Assembly (NCBI RefSeq): GCF_937920395.1
Contig: NZ_CALEVF010000037.1
Coordinates: 11,359 to 75,358, forward strand
DNA length: 64,000 nucleotides
Source: an uncultured Clostridium sp.
Lineage (GTDB): Bacteria > Bacillota > Clostridia > Clostridiales > Clostridiaceae
Reading direction: 5' to 3'
The notes beneath the pieces are model-generated. The model was not told where the DNA came from, did no database searches, and saw only the letters and a list, made by a program, of their open reading frames with translations. Shown here in pieces: positions 16,258 to 25,704 of this stretch (its first letter is position 1; every line of letters starts with the position of its first letter). The position numbers and the translations under genes are program-made.

Positions 16258-17901
16258 TTATTTTATTTTACTTAGAGCAACTGTAATAGGTGGTATAACT
16301 TGTTTTTTTCTTGAAACAAGACCAGGTATATATATACCGCTATCAGTTAATGTAATATTAAAAGCTTTTGAAACAATGTCTTTGTGTTCTCCTGCAGCTA
16401 TTAATACTGAACCGCCATTTAATATATCGGTTAACATTAATATAATCAAGTTGAAACCACTTTCTTTTGCTTTTTTATTCATTAAATCTATCATGTCATT
16501 TTTGATTAGATCGAATCCTTCAATATACATTGTACCAACTTGGGATACTCCTACTTTAAAACCACTAAGAGTAAAAACTTTAAAATCTTGGTAGAAAATT
16601 TCTTCAGCTGTTTTACCGTCAAGAGATGTACCAGCTTTAAACATTTCTTTAGCAAACGCTTCTATGTTTAAATCAGCAATTTGAGCTAATCTTTTTAAAG
16701 TTAAATCGTCAACGATTGTTGAAGTAGGCGATTTTAAAAGTAATGTATCGGAAATAATGGCTGCACATAAAATTCCTGCAACACTTTTCGATGGTCTAAT
16801 TCCATTTTCAAAGAATATTGTTGCTATTATTGTTGAAGTACTTCCCACTGGTTCATTTCTAAAATATATAGGTTGACCAGTTTGAACATCTGCAATTCTA
16901 TGATGATCTATTATTTCTAATATTTCAGCATCTTCAAGGCCAAGTACTGATTGAGTTTTTTCATTATGATCTACAAGTATAACCTTTTTTTTATTTTCAG
17001 ATATTAAGTGAAATCTTGAAATACTGCCAACAACTTTATTATTTTCATCAAGAACTGGATAACTTCTATATCTAGTCTCAAGCATAGTGTATTTTATCTC
17101 ATCAATAAAATCATCTGTATTAAAAGTAACAAGATTTTTTCTAGTCATAACATAATCTATAGGGATGCTTTGAGTTATAAGCCTAGAAGCTGTAAAAGTG
17201 TCATATGGTGTTAATATAACTGTACACCCATTAGTTTTTGCAAGCTCAAGAACCTCTTCTGTTGGAGTATGATTACCTGTAATAATTATAAGTGATGCTT
17301 TAGAACTAATTATTAAGCACTGTGAATCTTCTCTATCACCACATAGGGCAATATCTCCAGCTTCAATTACTGTTTTTGTGCTATCAGGCTGCATAGCAGC
17401 TACAATTATTTTACCCGTTATTTTAAAGGGCGTCTCTGGCTTGTATAAACATTTAGCGGATAGAGTATCTAAAATGTTTTCAAGTGGTGTATTACTCTTT
17501 GCAAGAATTGAATTGTCCCAAATATCTAAATAGTTTGAAGCAAGATTTGAAACTGAAGCTACACCAGCTAATTGTTCATTTTCATCTATTACAGGTAGTG
17601 TTTTAACATTCTTTTTCTTCATAATAGACCAAGCCATTTTTAAAGAAATATCTGGTGAAATTGGAGCTACAACATCAATATCTAAATCAGAAATTTGTGT
17701 TTTAACTGTAGTTATAAGTTTAGGTTCAGGTACAGCAAAATATTTAAGAATAAATTTTGTTTCAGGATTTGTTTCACCAAGCCTTATTGGAATTGCAGTA
17801 ACTTTACCAGTTTTATTTTTAAACTCTGAATATGCAATAGCAGAACAAATAGAATCTGTATCTGGATTTTTGTGACCAGTAATATAAATAATGTTTTTCA
17901 C
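16258..17901 (-). CDS. ppaC: Manganese-dependent inorganic pyrophosphatase with CBS and DRTGG domains
   Basis: A family II pyrophosphatase that hydrolyses PPi to phosphate in the cytoplasm. The DHH domain is split: the N-terminal part has GHKNPDTDSICSAIAYSEF, and the later part has VDHNEKTQSV, DHHRIADVQTGQP and GSTSTIIA. Between them lie two CBS motifs and a DRTGG domain (about residues 65-305), which bind adenine nucleotides and regulate activity in characterised homologues. The C-terminal DHHA2 domain ends with the substrate-binding SRKKQVIPPI. The length of 547 residues is typical of this regulated clostridial form. The start is GTG at 17899-17901 after AAGGAGG. Confidence 0.95.
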   Translation of the reverse strand: MKNIIYITGHKNPDTDSICSAIAYSEFKNKTGKVTAIPIRLGETNPETKFILKYFAVPEPKLITTVKTQISDLDIDVVAPISPDISLKMAWSIMKKKNVKTLPVIDENEQLAGVASVSNLASNYLDIWDNSILAKSNTPLENILDTLSAKCLYKPETPFKITGKIIVAAMQPDSTKTVIEAGDIALCGDREDSQCLIISSKASLIIITGNHTPTEEVLELAKTNGCTVILTPYDTFTASRLITQSIPIDYVMTRKNLVTFNTDDFIDEIKYTMLETRYRSYPVLDENNKVVGSISRFHLISENKKKVILVDHNEKTQSVLGLEDAEILEIIDHHRIADVQTGQPIYFRNEPVGSTSTIIATIFFENGIRPSKSVAGILCAAIISDTLLLKSPTSTIVDDLTLKRLAQIADLNIEAFAKEMFKAGTSLDGKTAEEIFYQDFKVFTLSGFKVGVSQVGTMYIEGFDLIKNDMIDLMNKKAKESGFNLIILMLTDILNGGSVLIAAGEHKDIVSKAFNITLTDSGIYIPGLVSRKKQVIPPITVALSKIK

Positions 17902-18182
17902 GTATATCCTCCTTGTCTTTTCCTATGGCAGATAATAATACTAATTATTATCTGCGTGTCGTTTTAACTAATATTTATTGATAATATTATTTTATATTCA
18001 AACTTACATATTGTAAAGAAAAAACCATATATTCTTTTCATATGTAGGAAAGTAAGCACATATAGTAGTAAAGAATAAAAATTATAGAAATGTAGTCATC
18101 TTAAAATAACAAGATAATTGCATATGGAAGATAACAATTAAAATATGTTATCTATATTAAAGAGGCGTAAGGGGGAATATAA
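17902..18182. promoter_or_regulatory. Divergent ppaC/P-ATPase intergenic region with two inverted repeats
   Basis: The 281 bases between two divergent genes must carry both promoters. Two palindromes are visible. GCAGATAATAAT (17928-17939) is repeated inverted at 17944-17955 with a four-base loop, directly upstream of the ppaC ribosome site. AGATAACA (18129-18136) is inverted at 18146-18153, upstream of the ATPase ribosome site AAGGGGG. Either could be an operator or an mRNA hairpin. I could not place convincing -35/-10 pairs. Confidence 0.55.
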
Positions 18183-20792
18183 GTGTTTAATGAACGAATG
18201 TCAAATAACAATGCTAAGGATAAAAATAAGTCAAGCGGACTTGGTTATGATAGTGTTACCTCATCGAAGGGGTTAACAAATGCAGATGCAGAGAGTAGGC
18301 TTAAAAAGTATGGATTTAATAAATTAGAAAGTAAAAAAAAGATATCAGCTCTTCAAATATTTATTTCCCAATTTAATGATTTTATTACTTGGATATTAAT
18401 TGTAGCAACAGTGCTTTCGGGACTTATGGGCGAAAAAGCAGATGCAATAACTATATTGATAATAGTTATAATGAATGGAATTTTAGGCTTTATTCAAGAG
18501 TTTAAAACAGAGAAGTCTTTAGAGGCACTTAGTAAGCTCGCAGCACCAACAGCTAAAGTAGTTAGAAATGGCGGGATTTCAGTAATAAATGCAATATATC
18601 TAGTGCCAGGAGATCTTGTGATTTTAGAAAGTGGCGATAGGATACCTGCAGATTGTATTTTGACGTTATGTAATAATGTCATGCTTGATGAATCCTTACT
18701 TACTGGAGAGTCAGCTGGTGTATCTAAAAGTGCAAGTTCTAAGGAAAATACCATTTATATGGGAACAATAATTCTTACTGGAAAAGCAAAAGCAAAAGTT
18801 ATTGCAACTGGTATGAGTACGGAAATGGGAAAAATAGCAGATATGCTTCATAGTATAGATAATGAGAGGTCACCATTAAAAGACCGTTTGGCACATCTTG
18901 GCAAAATATTAGTTATACTTTGTATAATAATTTGCGTGGTTGTATCTCTTATGGGAATTTGGCGTGGACAAGACAAGTATGAAATGTTTTTACTTGGAGT
19001 AAGTCTTGCGGTTGCCGCAATCCCTGAAGGATTGACTGCTATAGTTACAGTCGCTTTGGCCCTTGGTGTATCTAGAATGCTTAAAAGGAACGCTCTAGTT
19101 AGAAAATTACCAGCCGTTGAAACTTTGGGTTGTACGTCTGTAATATGTACTGATAAAACAGGAACGCTTACTGAAAATAATATGACAGTAAAAGCATTAT
19201 ATTTTGATGGTAAGATTTACAATATTGATAATGACAAAATTCCGATGAATTTAATGATGAAAAAAGCCTATACATACTGTAATGATTGTAATTATGATTT
19301 CAGTGGTAGAAATATTGAAAAGTGTTTATTTGGTGATCCAACAGAAACAGCATTGATTAAAGGCTTTTTTTATAATCCTAAAGAGTTGCAGGAATTTTTA
19401 AACAAAGCAAGACGAGTATATGAAATAGCATTTAATTCAACAAGAAAAATTATGTCTGTTATTGTTAAAGAAGAGGATAGAGAGGTTTGTTATGTAAAGG
19501 GTGCTCCGGAACGGGTTATAGAAAAGTGTAATTATATATTAATTGATGGATTTATACAGCCAATGCTTCCCGTTTATAAAAATAAACTATTGAGATCTGT
19601 GGAGTCTATGTCAAACAAAGCTTTAAGATGTATGGCATGTGCCTATAAGGTGACAGGGATTACAAGAGATGATAATTTGGAAAGTAATTTAATTTTCATA
19701 GGCGTAGCAGGGATAATTGATCCTCCAAGGAAAGAAGTAAGGGACGCGGTTATAAAGTGCAAGATTGCAGGTATAAGGCCTGTAATGATAACAGGGGATC
19801 ATAAAAATACAGCTTATGCAATAGGAAAAGATTTAGATATTTGTAAATATCCAGAGGAAGTTATAACTGGAGATGAACTAGATAAACTAAGTGATAAAGA
19901 ATTAGATAAGAATATTGATAACTTTAAGATATTTGCAAGAGTAAGTCCTAAACACAAATTAAGGATAGTTAAGGCATTTAAGCATAAAAACCATATTGTA
20001 GCAATGACCGGTGATGGGGTTAATGATGCTCCAGCTATAAAAGAGGCGGATATCGGAATAGCTATGGGCATATCAGGTACAGATGTAACTAAAGAGGCAG
20101 CATCTATGATATTACTCGATGACAATTTTGCAACTATTGTTTCTGCAGTTGAAGAAGGACGTGTTATTTATAATAACATTAGAAAATTTATAAGATATTT
20201 ATTATCGTGTAATTTGGGAGAGGTACTTACCATGTTTTTGGCTTCTTTATTTTATTTAGAGAATCCACTTCTTCCAATTCAAATTTTATTTGTAAATTTA
20301 GTTACAGATGGACTTCCAGCTATTGCGCTAGGAGTAGATCCTGCAGATCCTGATATAATGTTTGAAAAACCTAGAGGAAAAAATGAAAGTGTATTTTCAA
20401 GAGGGCTTACAGAAAAGATTATCATACGTGGCTGCCTTATAGGTGTTTGTACAATATTGTCATTCATTGGTGGTAAATATTATGGTATGAGTATTGAGGC
20501 ATGTAGAACACTTGCTCTTGGAACTTTAGTTTTATCTCAACTTATACATGTATTTGAATGTAGATCTGAAAAACATTCTTTGTTTGAAATTAATCCATTT
20601 ACAAATATGTTCTTATTGGGGGCTGTAAGTATATCAGTAATTATGTTACTTAGTATAGTTTACATTCCATTTTTACAGAATGTATTTCATACTATAGCAC
20701 TTAATTTAGGACAATGGTTAATTATTTTATTTTTCTCAAGCATTATTTCTTTTATAAATAGTTTGTATTTATATTTAACAAATAAACACTAA
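18183..20792 (+). CDS. Cation-transporting P-type ATPase, Ca2+ (P2) type
   Basis: An 869-residue P2-type ATPase that would export a divalent or monovalent cation, most likely Ca2+. The N-terminal cation-ATPase domain has KGLTNADAESRLKKYGFNKL. TGES is intact in the actuator (DESLLTGESAGVSK). The membrane motif is AAIPEGLTAIVTVALALG, the phosphorylated Asp is in DKTGTLTEN (Asp324), then KGAPERV, MITGDHKNTA and MTGDGVNDAPAIKEADIGIAMG. The C-terminal block VNLVTDGLPAIALGVDPADPDIM is typical of SERCA-like bacterial pumps. The start is GTG 18183. Specificity between Ca2+ and Na+/K+ cannot be settled by eye. Confidence 0.92.
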   Translation: MFNERMSNNNAKDKNKSSGLGYDSVTSSKGLTNADAESRLKKYGFNKLESKKKISALQIFISQFNDFITWILIVATVLSGLMGEKADAITILIIVIMNGILGFIQEFKTEKSLEALSKLAAPTAKVVRNGGISVINAIYLVPGDLVILESGDRIPADCILTLCNNVMLDESLLTGESAGVSKSASSKENTIYMGTIILTGKAKAKVIATGMSTEMGKIADMLHSIDNERSPLKDRLAHLGKILVILCIIICVVVSLMGIWRGQDKYEMFLLGVSLAVAAIPEGLTAIVTVALALGVSRMLKRNALVRKLPAVETLGCTSVICTDKTGTLTENNMTVKALYFDGKIYNIDNDKIPMNLMMKKAYTYCNDCNYDFSGRNIEKCLFGDPTETALIKGFFYNPKELQEFLNKARRVYEIAFNSTRKIMSVIVKEEDREVCYVKGAPERVIEKCNYILIDGFIQPMLPVYKNKLLRSVESMSNKALRCMACAYKVTGITRDDNLESNLIFIGVAGIIDPPRKEVRDAVIKCKIAGIRPVMITGDHKNTAYAIGKDLDICKYPEEVITGDELDKLSDKELDKNIDNFKIFARVSPKHKLRIVKAFKHKNHIVAMTGDGVNDAPAIKEADIGIAMGISGTDVTKEAASMILLDDNFATIVSAVEEGRVIYNNIRKFIRYLLSCNLGEVLTMFLASLFYLENPLLPIQILFVNLVTDGLPAIALGVDPADPDIMFEKPRGKNESVFSRGLTEKIIIRGCLIGVCTILSFIGGKYYGMSIEACRTLALGTLVLSQLIHVFECRSEKHSLFEINPFTNMFLLGAVSISVIMLLSIVYIPFLQNVFHTIALNLGQWLIILFFSSIISFINSLYLYLTNKH

Positions 20793-20856
20793 GCATCACT
20801 TATTAGTATTGTAATCGCTAGGGAATTCATCACCTAACGGTTATGTATTCTAATTT

Positions 20857-20912
20857 AAAAATGAACTGTCTGAAAGTAGAATTTAATTCTATTTTCAGAC
20901 AGTTCATTTTTT
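20857..20912. terminator. Strong bidirectional terminator
   Basis: AAAATGAACTGTCTGAAA pairs perfectly with TTTCAGACAGTTCATTTT, and the inner TAGAAT/ATTCTA continues the stem after a one-base bulge. It serves the P-ATPase gene (+) and the gene ending at 20911 (-). Confidence 0.9.
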
Positions 20913-21330
20913 ACTTAAATCGTTTATCAGCTCTTACTCGTTGTACCTTTGGAGCAGGGGTGCCTTCCTTAGTTGGAACTAAGTCTTTTTTGGTAGTCAT
21001 ATTTCTTATGTTAACAATTTGAATCTGTTCTCTGTGCTCTTTACCTTTTTTACCTTTCATTCCTTGAATTATAACAGAATGTCCTTGAAGTACCGATATA
21101 AAGTGTATCTTTTTGAACCAACGATGTTTTTTAAATATGCACTTAGAAATCGCTTTACTTCCATCAGCCTTTACAAGAATTATAACAGTTAATTTATAAA
21201 ATATTCTAAGATAATTCTTTGATTCTACTTTGACAGATAGAACTCTACCTTGTGCCTGAGTAAGTCTATCACCATATCTTTTTAAGTATGACTGTGTGTA
21301 GCTATTGGTTAATTTTTCTTTTAATCCCAT
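20911..21330 (-). CDS. Small basic protein, possible OB-fold
   Basis: I do not recognise this 139-residue protein. It is very basic: KKGKEH, KKHRWFKK, and a C-terminal tail with KVQRVRADKRFK. Predicted strands run GRVLSVKVESK, IFYKLTVIILVKADGSKAISKCIFK, GHSVIIQGMKG and EQIQIVNIRNM, a strand order and spacing that resemble a nucleic-acid-binding OB-fold (inference). No membrane segment or signal peptide is visible. The start is the ATG at 21328-21330, with AAAGGAGTAA before it. It stands alone, flanked by a strong terminator and a divergent Lon-like gene. Confidence 0.72.
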   Translation of the reverse strand: MGLKEKLTNSYTQSYLKRYGDRLTQAQGRVLSVKVESKNYLRIFYKLTVIILVKADGSKAISKCIFKKHRWFKKIHFISVLQGHSVIIQGMKGKKGKEHREQIQIVNIRNMTTKKDLVPTKEGTPAPKVQRVRADKRFK

Positions 21331-21574
21331 CAAATTACTCCTTTACAATAAAAATTATAAAAAATAAAAAAAGTCAATAAGCTTATTATATCTTAAGTTG
21401 TTATTTAACTCAAGCATTAAAAAATGTCTATTTATAAAATTATATTACTTTTTTTATATAAAAAGATATGTAGTCATAAAATTAGAAAAATTATTAATCT
21501 ATAATGATAATATTTGTCCCCAAATGTGTAATTTAAGAATATTAATAGAATAAAGAATTGAAAGGAGGAGGAAT
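21331..21574. other. Divergent intergenic region before Lon-like gene
   Basis: This is 244 bases of very AT-rich DNA between divergent starts. It must hold promoters for both genes. I see no clear palindrome, no repeat shared with the rest of the window and no convincing promoter pair. AAAGGAGGAGG before 21575 is the ribosome site of the + gene. Confidence 0.4.
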
Positions 21575-23872
21575 ATGAGTAAGGAATTAACTCCAAAGGA
21601 TATAATATATGAATTTGATATTGAAAATATGGGCGCAAGGGAAACATTAGATTCTATGCCACAATATTTAGATGTAATAAAAAATGTTAAAACTGCAATG
21701 AGTATAGAAAAAGAGGGTTTTAATGTTTATTTAATAGACGATTTTTCAAAGGAAAGCCTTAAAGATATTACTGAATGTGTAGCTAATATGTTTAAGAATA
21801 GTAGCAAACCAAAAGACATTTGTTATGTATTATATGAAGATGAAAAAATTCCAAAACCTATTATTATAAGTAATGGGGGTGGAAATAGGTTGAAAGATAT
21901 ACTTGAGGGATTGCAGGATGAGTATTTAGAGTGCACATTCCAGTTTTATAATAATTCATCAAATAAAGAAAAAGAGGAAATTCAAGAAGGAATTCAAAAA
22001 AAAAGGAATGAACTTATTGGTGAACTGATAGATATAGCAAAGGATAGAGGTTTTGATATAAAGTCTACTAATAATGGTTTTACATTTATTCCATTAAGTA
22101 AAGGAAAAGAAATGTCAGAGAATGAATATGATACTTTAGATAAAGTGAGGAAAGAAGAAATTTTAGCTACGGCAAAAATGTTAAAAGAAAAAGCTAAGAA
22201 TACTTTAGAAGAATTAAAAGATTTTGAAGTAAAAGACTTAGATAAAATAAAACAAATAATGGGAATATACTATAAAAATGAAATGAGCCAATTAAAAGAA
22301 GACTTTAAAGATATGTTTGTGGAAGATGAGGTTGTAGTGGAGTATATAGAGATAGTATGCAATGCCATCGAAACAAGACTTATAGATAATTATTCACTGA
22401 ATTATGATGATGATGAAGAACAAATAAATGAAATTATATACAAATATATTGTTAATGTAATTGTAGATAACAGTAATAATAAAGTACCTCCAGTAATTTT
22501 TGAACAAGATCCCAACTTAATGAATTTAATTGGTAATATAGAATATGAAAACCACAAAGGGGTTTATACAACAAACCTTGGATTTATAAAAAGTGGTAGT
22601 TTGCTCAAAGCAAATCAAGGGTGTTTGCTAATTAGAATGAATAGTTTACTAAGTAACCCTTTGGCCTATTCCCAATTAAAGAAATCTTTATTAACACAAA
22701 AGGTAGATGTTGGAGCTACAAGTAACCATTATGAGATTATTTCTTTAAATGCTTTAAAACCAGAACCAATATCCATCAAAACAAAAATAATTCTTATTGG
22801 AGATTATGAGACATATGACTTGCTTTATAATTATGATGAGGACTTTAAAAAGATTTTCACTATAAAAGCAGAATGTAATCCAGTGCAGAATATAGATAAT
22901 AATCTAAAAAATTCTTTAGTGTTTGAGATTAATAAGATGTGTTATGAAAATAACTTTAAATCAATTACAAATGGAGCTATTAGAGAAGTAGCAAAGATAA
23001 TGTCTAAGAGGGTAGAAAGTAAGAAAAAAATTTATTATGATAAACATGAGATCAAGAAAATATTAATTTTAGCCAGTAATAAGGTTGAGTTAGAAAATAG
23101 AACTCAGATTAATGAAAATGATATAATTGATGTAGGGTACACAAAAGATATTATGGAAAAGGAAATTTTAAACCACTATACTGAAAAGAAAATGCTTATA
23201 GATGTTAGCAATAGTAAAATAGGACAAGTGAATGGATTATCAGTAATTGATACAGGATATTTTAGTTTTGGTAAGCCGATAAAGATCACTTGCTGTTGTT
23301 ATAAAGGATCAGGTAATATAATAGATGTTCAGCAAGAGAGTAATTTAAGTGGTAGCATCCATAGTAAATCTATTAATATTTTGAAGGGATATATGAGTAA
23401 TATTAATGGTGGATTTAGTAGACTACCGGTAGATTTTCATTTGAGTTTTGAACAAATATACGGAAAAATAGATGGTGATAGTGCATCAGTTGCAGAAATA
23501 ATAAGTATGCTCTCTGCATTAAGTAAAGTACCAGTAAAGCAAAACATTGCTCTTACAGGTTCTGTAAACCAATTTGGTGAAGTTCAACCTATAGGAGGAG
23601 TAAATCATAAAATAGAAGGTTTCTTTGCGGCCTGCAAAGTCTTAGACACTGTAAAGGATAAAGGTGTATTGATACCACTATCTAATGCAGACGATTTGGT
23701 TCTAAATGAGGAAGTTGAACAGGAAATTAAAAATGGAAACTTTCATATCTATACAATGACCTCAATAGATGATGCCATTCAAGTACTAATGGGTGACTCA
23801 GAAGAAAACTTTGAATCCCTAATGCTAACCATCAGCAAAGAGTTAAAGAAATATAGCAGTAGTAGAAAATAA
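21575..23872 (+). CDS. Lon-family protease of the AAA_32/LonB-like type with eroded ATPase motifs
   Basis: The C-terminal Lon protease domain is intact. Catalytic Ser636 lies in DGDSAS and Lys679 in GGVNHKIEG, 43 residues apart as in Lon. The N-terminal half follows the AAA_32 family layout: a ring-motor start, an inserted helical arm (KKRNELIGELIDIAKDRGF), then the GSLLKANQGCLLI block. The position where relatives carry the Walker A loop reads GFNVYLIDDFSKES with no GxxGxGK, and the Walker B equivalent GCLLIRMNSLL lacks its acidic residue. It may therefore be an ATP-independent or scaffold-type Lon relative. GGAGGAGG precedes ATG 21575. Confidence 0.88.
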   Translation: MSKELTPKDIIYEFDIENMGARETLDSMPQYLDVIKNVKTAMSIEKEGFNVYLIDDFSKESLKDITECVANMFKNSSKPKDICYVLYEDEKIPKPIIISNGGGNRLKDILEGLQDEYLECTFQFYNNSSNKEKEEIQEGIQKKRNELIGELIDIAKDRGFDIKSTNNGFTFIPLSKGKEMSENEYDTLDKVRKEEILATAKMLKEKAKNTLEELKDFEVKDLDKIKQIMGIYYKNEMSQLKEDFKDMFVEDEVVVEYIEIVCNAIETRLIDNYSLNYDDDEEQINEIIYKYIVNVIVDNSNNKVPPVIFEQDPNLMNLIGNIEYENHKGVYTTNLGFIKSGSLLKANQGCLLIRMNSLLSNPLAYSQLKKSLLTQKVDVGATSNHYEIISLNALKPEPISIKTKIILIGDYETYDLLYNYDEDFKKIFTIKAECNPVQNIDNNLKNSLVFEINKMCYENNFKSITNGAIREVAKIMSKRVESKKKIYYDKHEIKKILILASNKVELENRTQINENDIIDVGYTKDIMEKEILNHYTEKKMLIDVSNSKIGQVNGLSVIDTGYFSFGKPIKITCCCYKGSGNIIDVQQESNLSGSIHSKSINILKGYMSNINGGFSRLPVDFHLSFEQIYGKIDGDSASVAEIISMLSALSKVPVKQNIALTGSVNQFGEVQPIGGVNHKIEGFFAACKVLDTVKDKGVLIPLSNADDLVLNEEVEQEIKNGNFHIYTMTSIDDAIQVLMGDSEENFESLMLTISKELKKYSSSRK

Positions 23873-23887
23873 TTAATGAAAAAAAGC

Positions 23888-23926
23888 CACAGAAACTAAT
23901 TTATTAGTATCTGTGACTTATATTTT
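23888..23926. terminator. Bidirectional terminator between Lon-like gene and ychF
   Basis: CACAGA-a-ACTAAT (23888-23900) pairs with ATTAGT-a-TCTGTG (23903-23915), with A-rich sequence upstream and TATATTTTTT downstream. It serves the two convergent genes. Confidence 0.82.
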
Positions 23927-25024
23927 TTATACGTTAAATCTAAAGTTTACTACATCACCATCTTGCATGATATAATCTTTTCCTTCAAGTCTATATTGTC
24001 CTTTTTCCTTAGCAGCAGCTTCGCTACCACATTCAACAAGCTTGTCATAGGAAACTATTTCTGCTCTTATAAAACCTCTTTCTATATCAGAATGGATTTT
24101 ACCAGCCGCCGCAGGGGCTTTAGTTCCAATGTGTATAGTCCAAGCTCTTATTTCCTGAGGACCGGCAGTTAAGAAACTCATGAGTCCAAGTAATCTATAA
24201 CTTGAATGAATAAGTTTATCAAGTCCGGTTTCATTAAGACCATATTCCTTTAAAAGTTCCATTTTTTCATCATCATCTAAAGTAGATAATTCTTCTTCAA
24301 GGCTTGCACAAACTACAATTACCTCTGAATTTTCGTTTTTAGCAAATTCCTGAACTTTTTTAACCATATCATTTTCTGTGTTACCAGACATAAGATCATC
24401 TTCACTAATGTTTGCAGCATATAATACTGGTTTTGAAGTAATTAGGAAAAGACTGTTTACAAAAATAGTTTCTTCTTCGGTAAACTCAAGAGTCCTTGCT
24501 GGAAGATTTGCTTCAAGGTGCTCTTTTATTCTTTCCATAAGATCATATTCCATTTTTGCTGTTTTATCGCCAGAACGAACAAGTTTTTGTGATCTTTCGA
24601 GTCGCCTTTCTAATACGTCAAGATCAGAAAAAATAAGTTCTAAGTTAATAGTGTCTATATCTCGAAGTGGATCAACAGTGCCATCTACATGTATGATATT
24701 TTCATCTACAAAACATCTTACAACATGAACAATAGATGCAACTTCTCTTATGTGAGATAGAAATTTATTACCTAAACCTTCTCCTTTACTTGCTCCCTTT
24801 ACGAGGCCGGCAATGTCATAAAATTCGATTGCTGTGTGAATTATTTTTTTACTATCATAAATACCTTGTAGTACATCTAATCTTTTATCTGGAACGCTTA
24901 CAACACCTACGTTTGGCTCTATAGTACAAAATGGATAGTTAGCAGATTCCGCGCCTGCCTTTGTTATTGCATTAAACAATGTGCTTTTTCCTACATTTGG
25001 TAAACCTACAATTCCTAGCTTCAT
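23927..25024 (-). CDS. ychF: Obg-like ATPase YchF
   Basis: A conserved TRAFAC-class P-loop protein that hydrolyses ATP, binds ribosomes and is linked to redox stress. Walker A is GLPNVGKST near the N-terminus, followed by NYPFCTIEPNVGVV (switch region) and DIAGLVKGASKGEGLGNKFL. The C-terminal TGS-like domain ends RAWTIHIGTKAPAAAGKIHSDIERGFIRAEIV. The length of 365 residues is typical. The start at 25024 gives the conserved MKLGIVG; an in-frame ATG four codons upstream touches the AAGGA site and is less likely. Confidence 0.97.
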   Translation of the reverse strand: MKLGIVGLPNVGKSTLFNAITKAGAESANYPFCTIEPNVGVVSVPDKRLDVLQGIYDSKKIIHTAIEFYDIAGLVKGASKGEGLGNKFLSHIREVASIVHVVRCFVDENIIHVDGTVDPLRDIDTINLELIFSDLDVLERRLERSQKLVRSGDKTAKMEYDLMERIKEHLEANLPARTLEFTEEETIFVNSLFLITSKPVLYAANISEDDLMSGNTENDMVKKVQEFAKNENSEVIVVCASLEEELSTLDDDEKMELLKEYGLNETGLDKLIHSSYRLLGLMSFLTAGPQEIRAWTIHIGTKAPAAAGKIHSDIERGFIRAEIVSYDKLVECGSEAAAKEKGQYRLEGKDYIMQDGDVVNFRFNV

Positions 25025-25202
25025 ATATATGTACATTCCTTTCTTACGTTTAATATTATTAAGTTCTTATAAATTATACTCTAGATATTATTCTATTTCA
25101 AGCTAATGCATTTCAAGAAGTAAATTTAAAAAATTTTTAATTTTTTAATAATGATGTAAAATAAAAAGGAATTTTCGTTTTTCTATAGAATATTACTTAA
25201 TA

Positions 25203-25254
25203 GTGGTTTAAAATGGTTTAAAGTGGTTGAAAGTGGAGTAATAATATAAAGTGG
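25203..25254 (+). promoter_or_regulatory. MraZ-binding boxes upstream of mraZ
   Basis: Four near-identical 10-base direct repeats occur, with (A/G)TGG at 25203, 25213, 25223 and 25233 (units GTGGTTTAAA, ATGGTTTAAA, GTGGTTGAAA, GTGGAGTAAT). MraZ is known to bind direct repeats with this 10-base spacing at its own promoter. This is therefore the autoregulatory site for the division cluster. Confidence 0.75.
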
Positions 25255-25263
25255 GGGAATATT

Positions 25264-25692
25264 ATGTTTATTGGTGAGTATCAACATGCCATTGATAGTA
25301 AAAATAGAATGATTATTCCCACAAAATTTCGTGAAGGATTAGGTAGCGAATTTATATTAACCAAGGGCCTTGATGGATGCTTGTATATATACACAATGGA
25401 CGAATGGAAGATAATGGAGGAAAAACTTAAAAAACTTCCATTAACTAGTAAGGATGCCAGAGCATTCGTGAGATTTTTTTTCTCAGGTGCAAATGAAATA
25501 ACATGTGATAAGCAAGGAAGGGCCTTAATACCACAAAATTTATGTGAATACGCTTCGATTAAAAAGGAAATAGTAAGTATAGGCGTATCAACTAGAATAG
25601 AAATATGGGCTAAAGACAAATGGGATGAATATAATGAGTCGGATATTAATTTTGATGAGATTGCAGAAAAAATGAACGAATTAGGCTTATAA
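25264..25692 (+). CDS. mraZ: Transcriptional regulator MraZ
   Basis: MraZ is a ring-forming DNA-binding protein that controls the division and cell-wall cluster. It has two SpoVT/AbrB-like repeats: [21 protein letters not shown] and later [18 protein letters not shown]. The length of 142 residues matches the family. It is the first gene of the cluster, 10 bases downstream of its own direct-repeat boxes, with GTGGGGG as ribosome site. Confidence 0.96.
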   Translation: MFIGEYQHAIDSKNRMIIPTKFREGLGSEFILTKGLDGCLYIYTMDEWKIMEEKLKKLPLTSKDARAFVRFFFSGANEITCDKQGRALIPQNLCEYASIKKEIVSIGVSTRIEIWAKDKWDEYNESDINFDEIAEKMNELGL

Positions 25693-25704
25693 AAGGAGAT
25701 AAAA

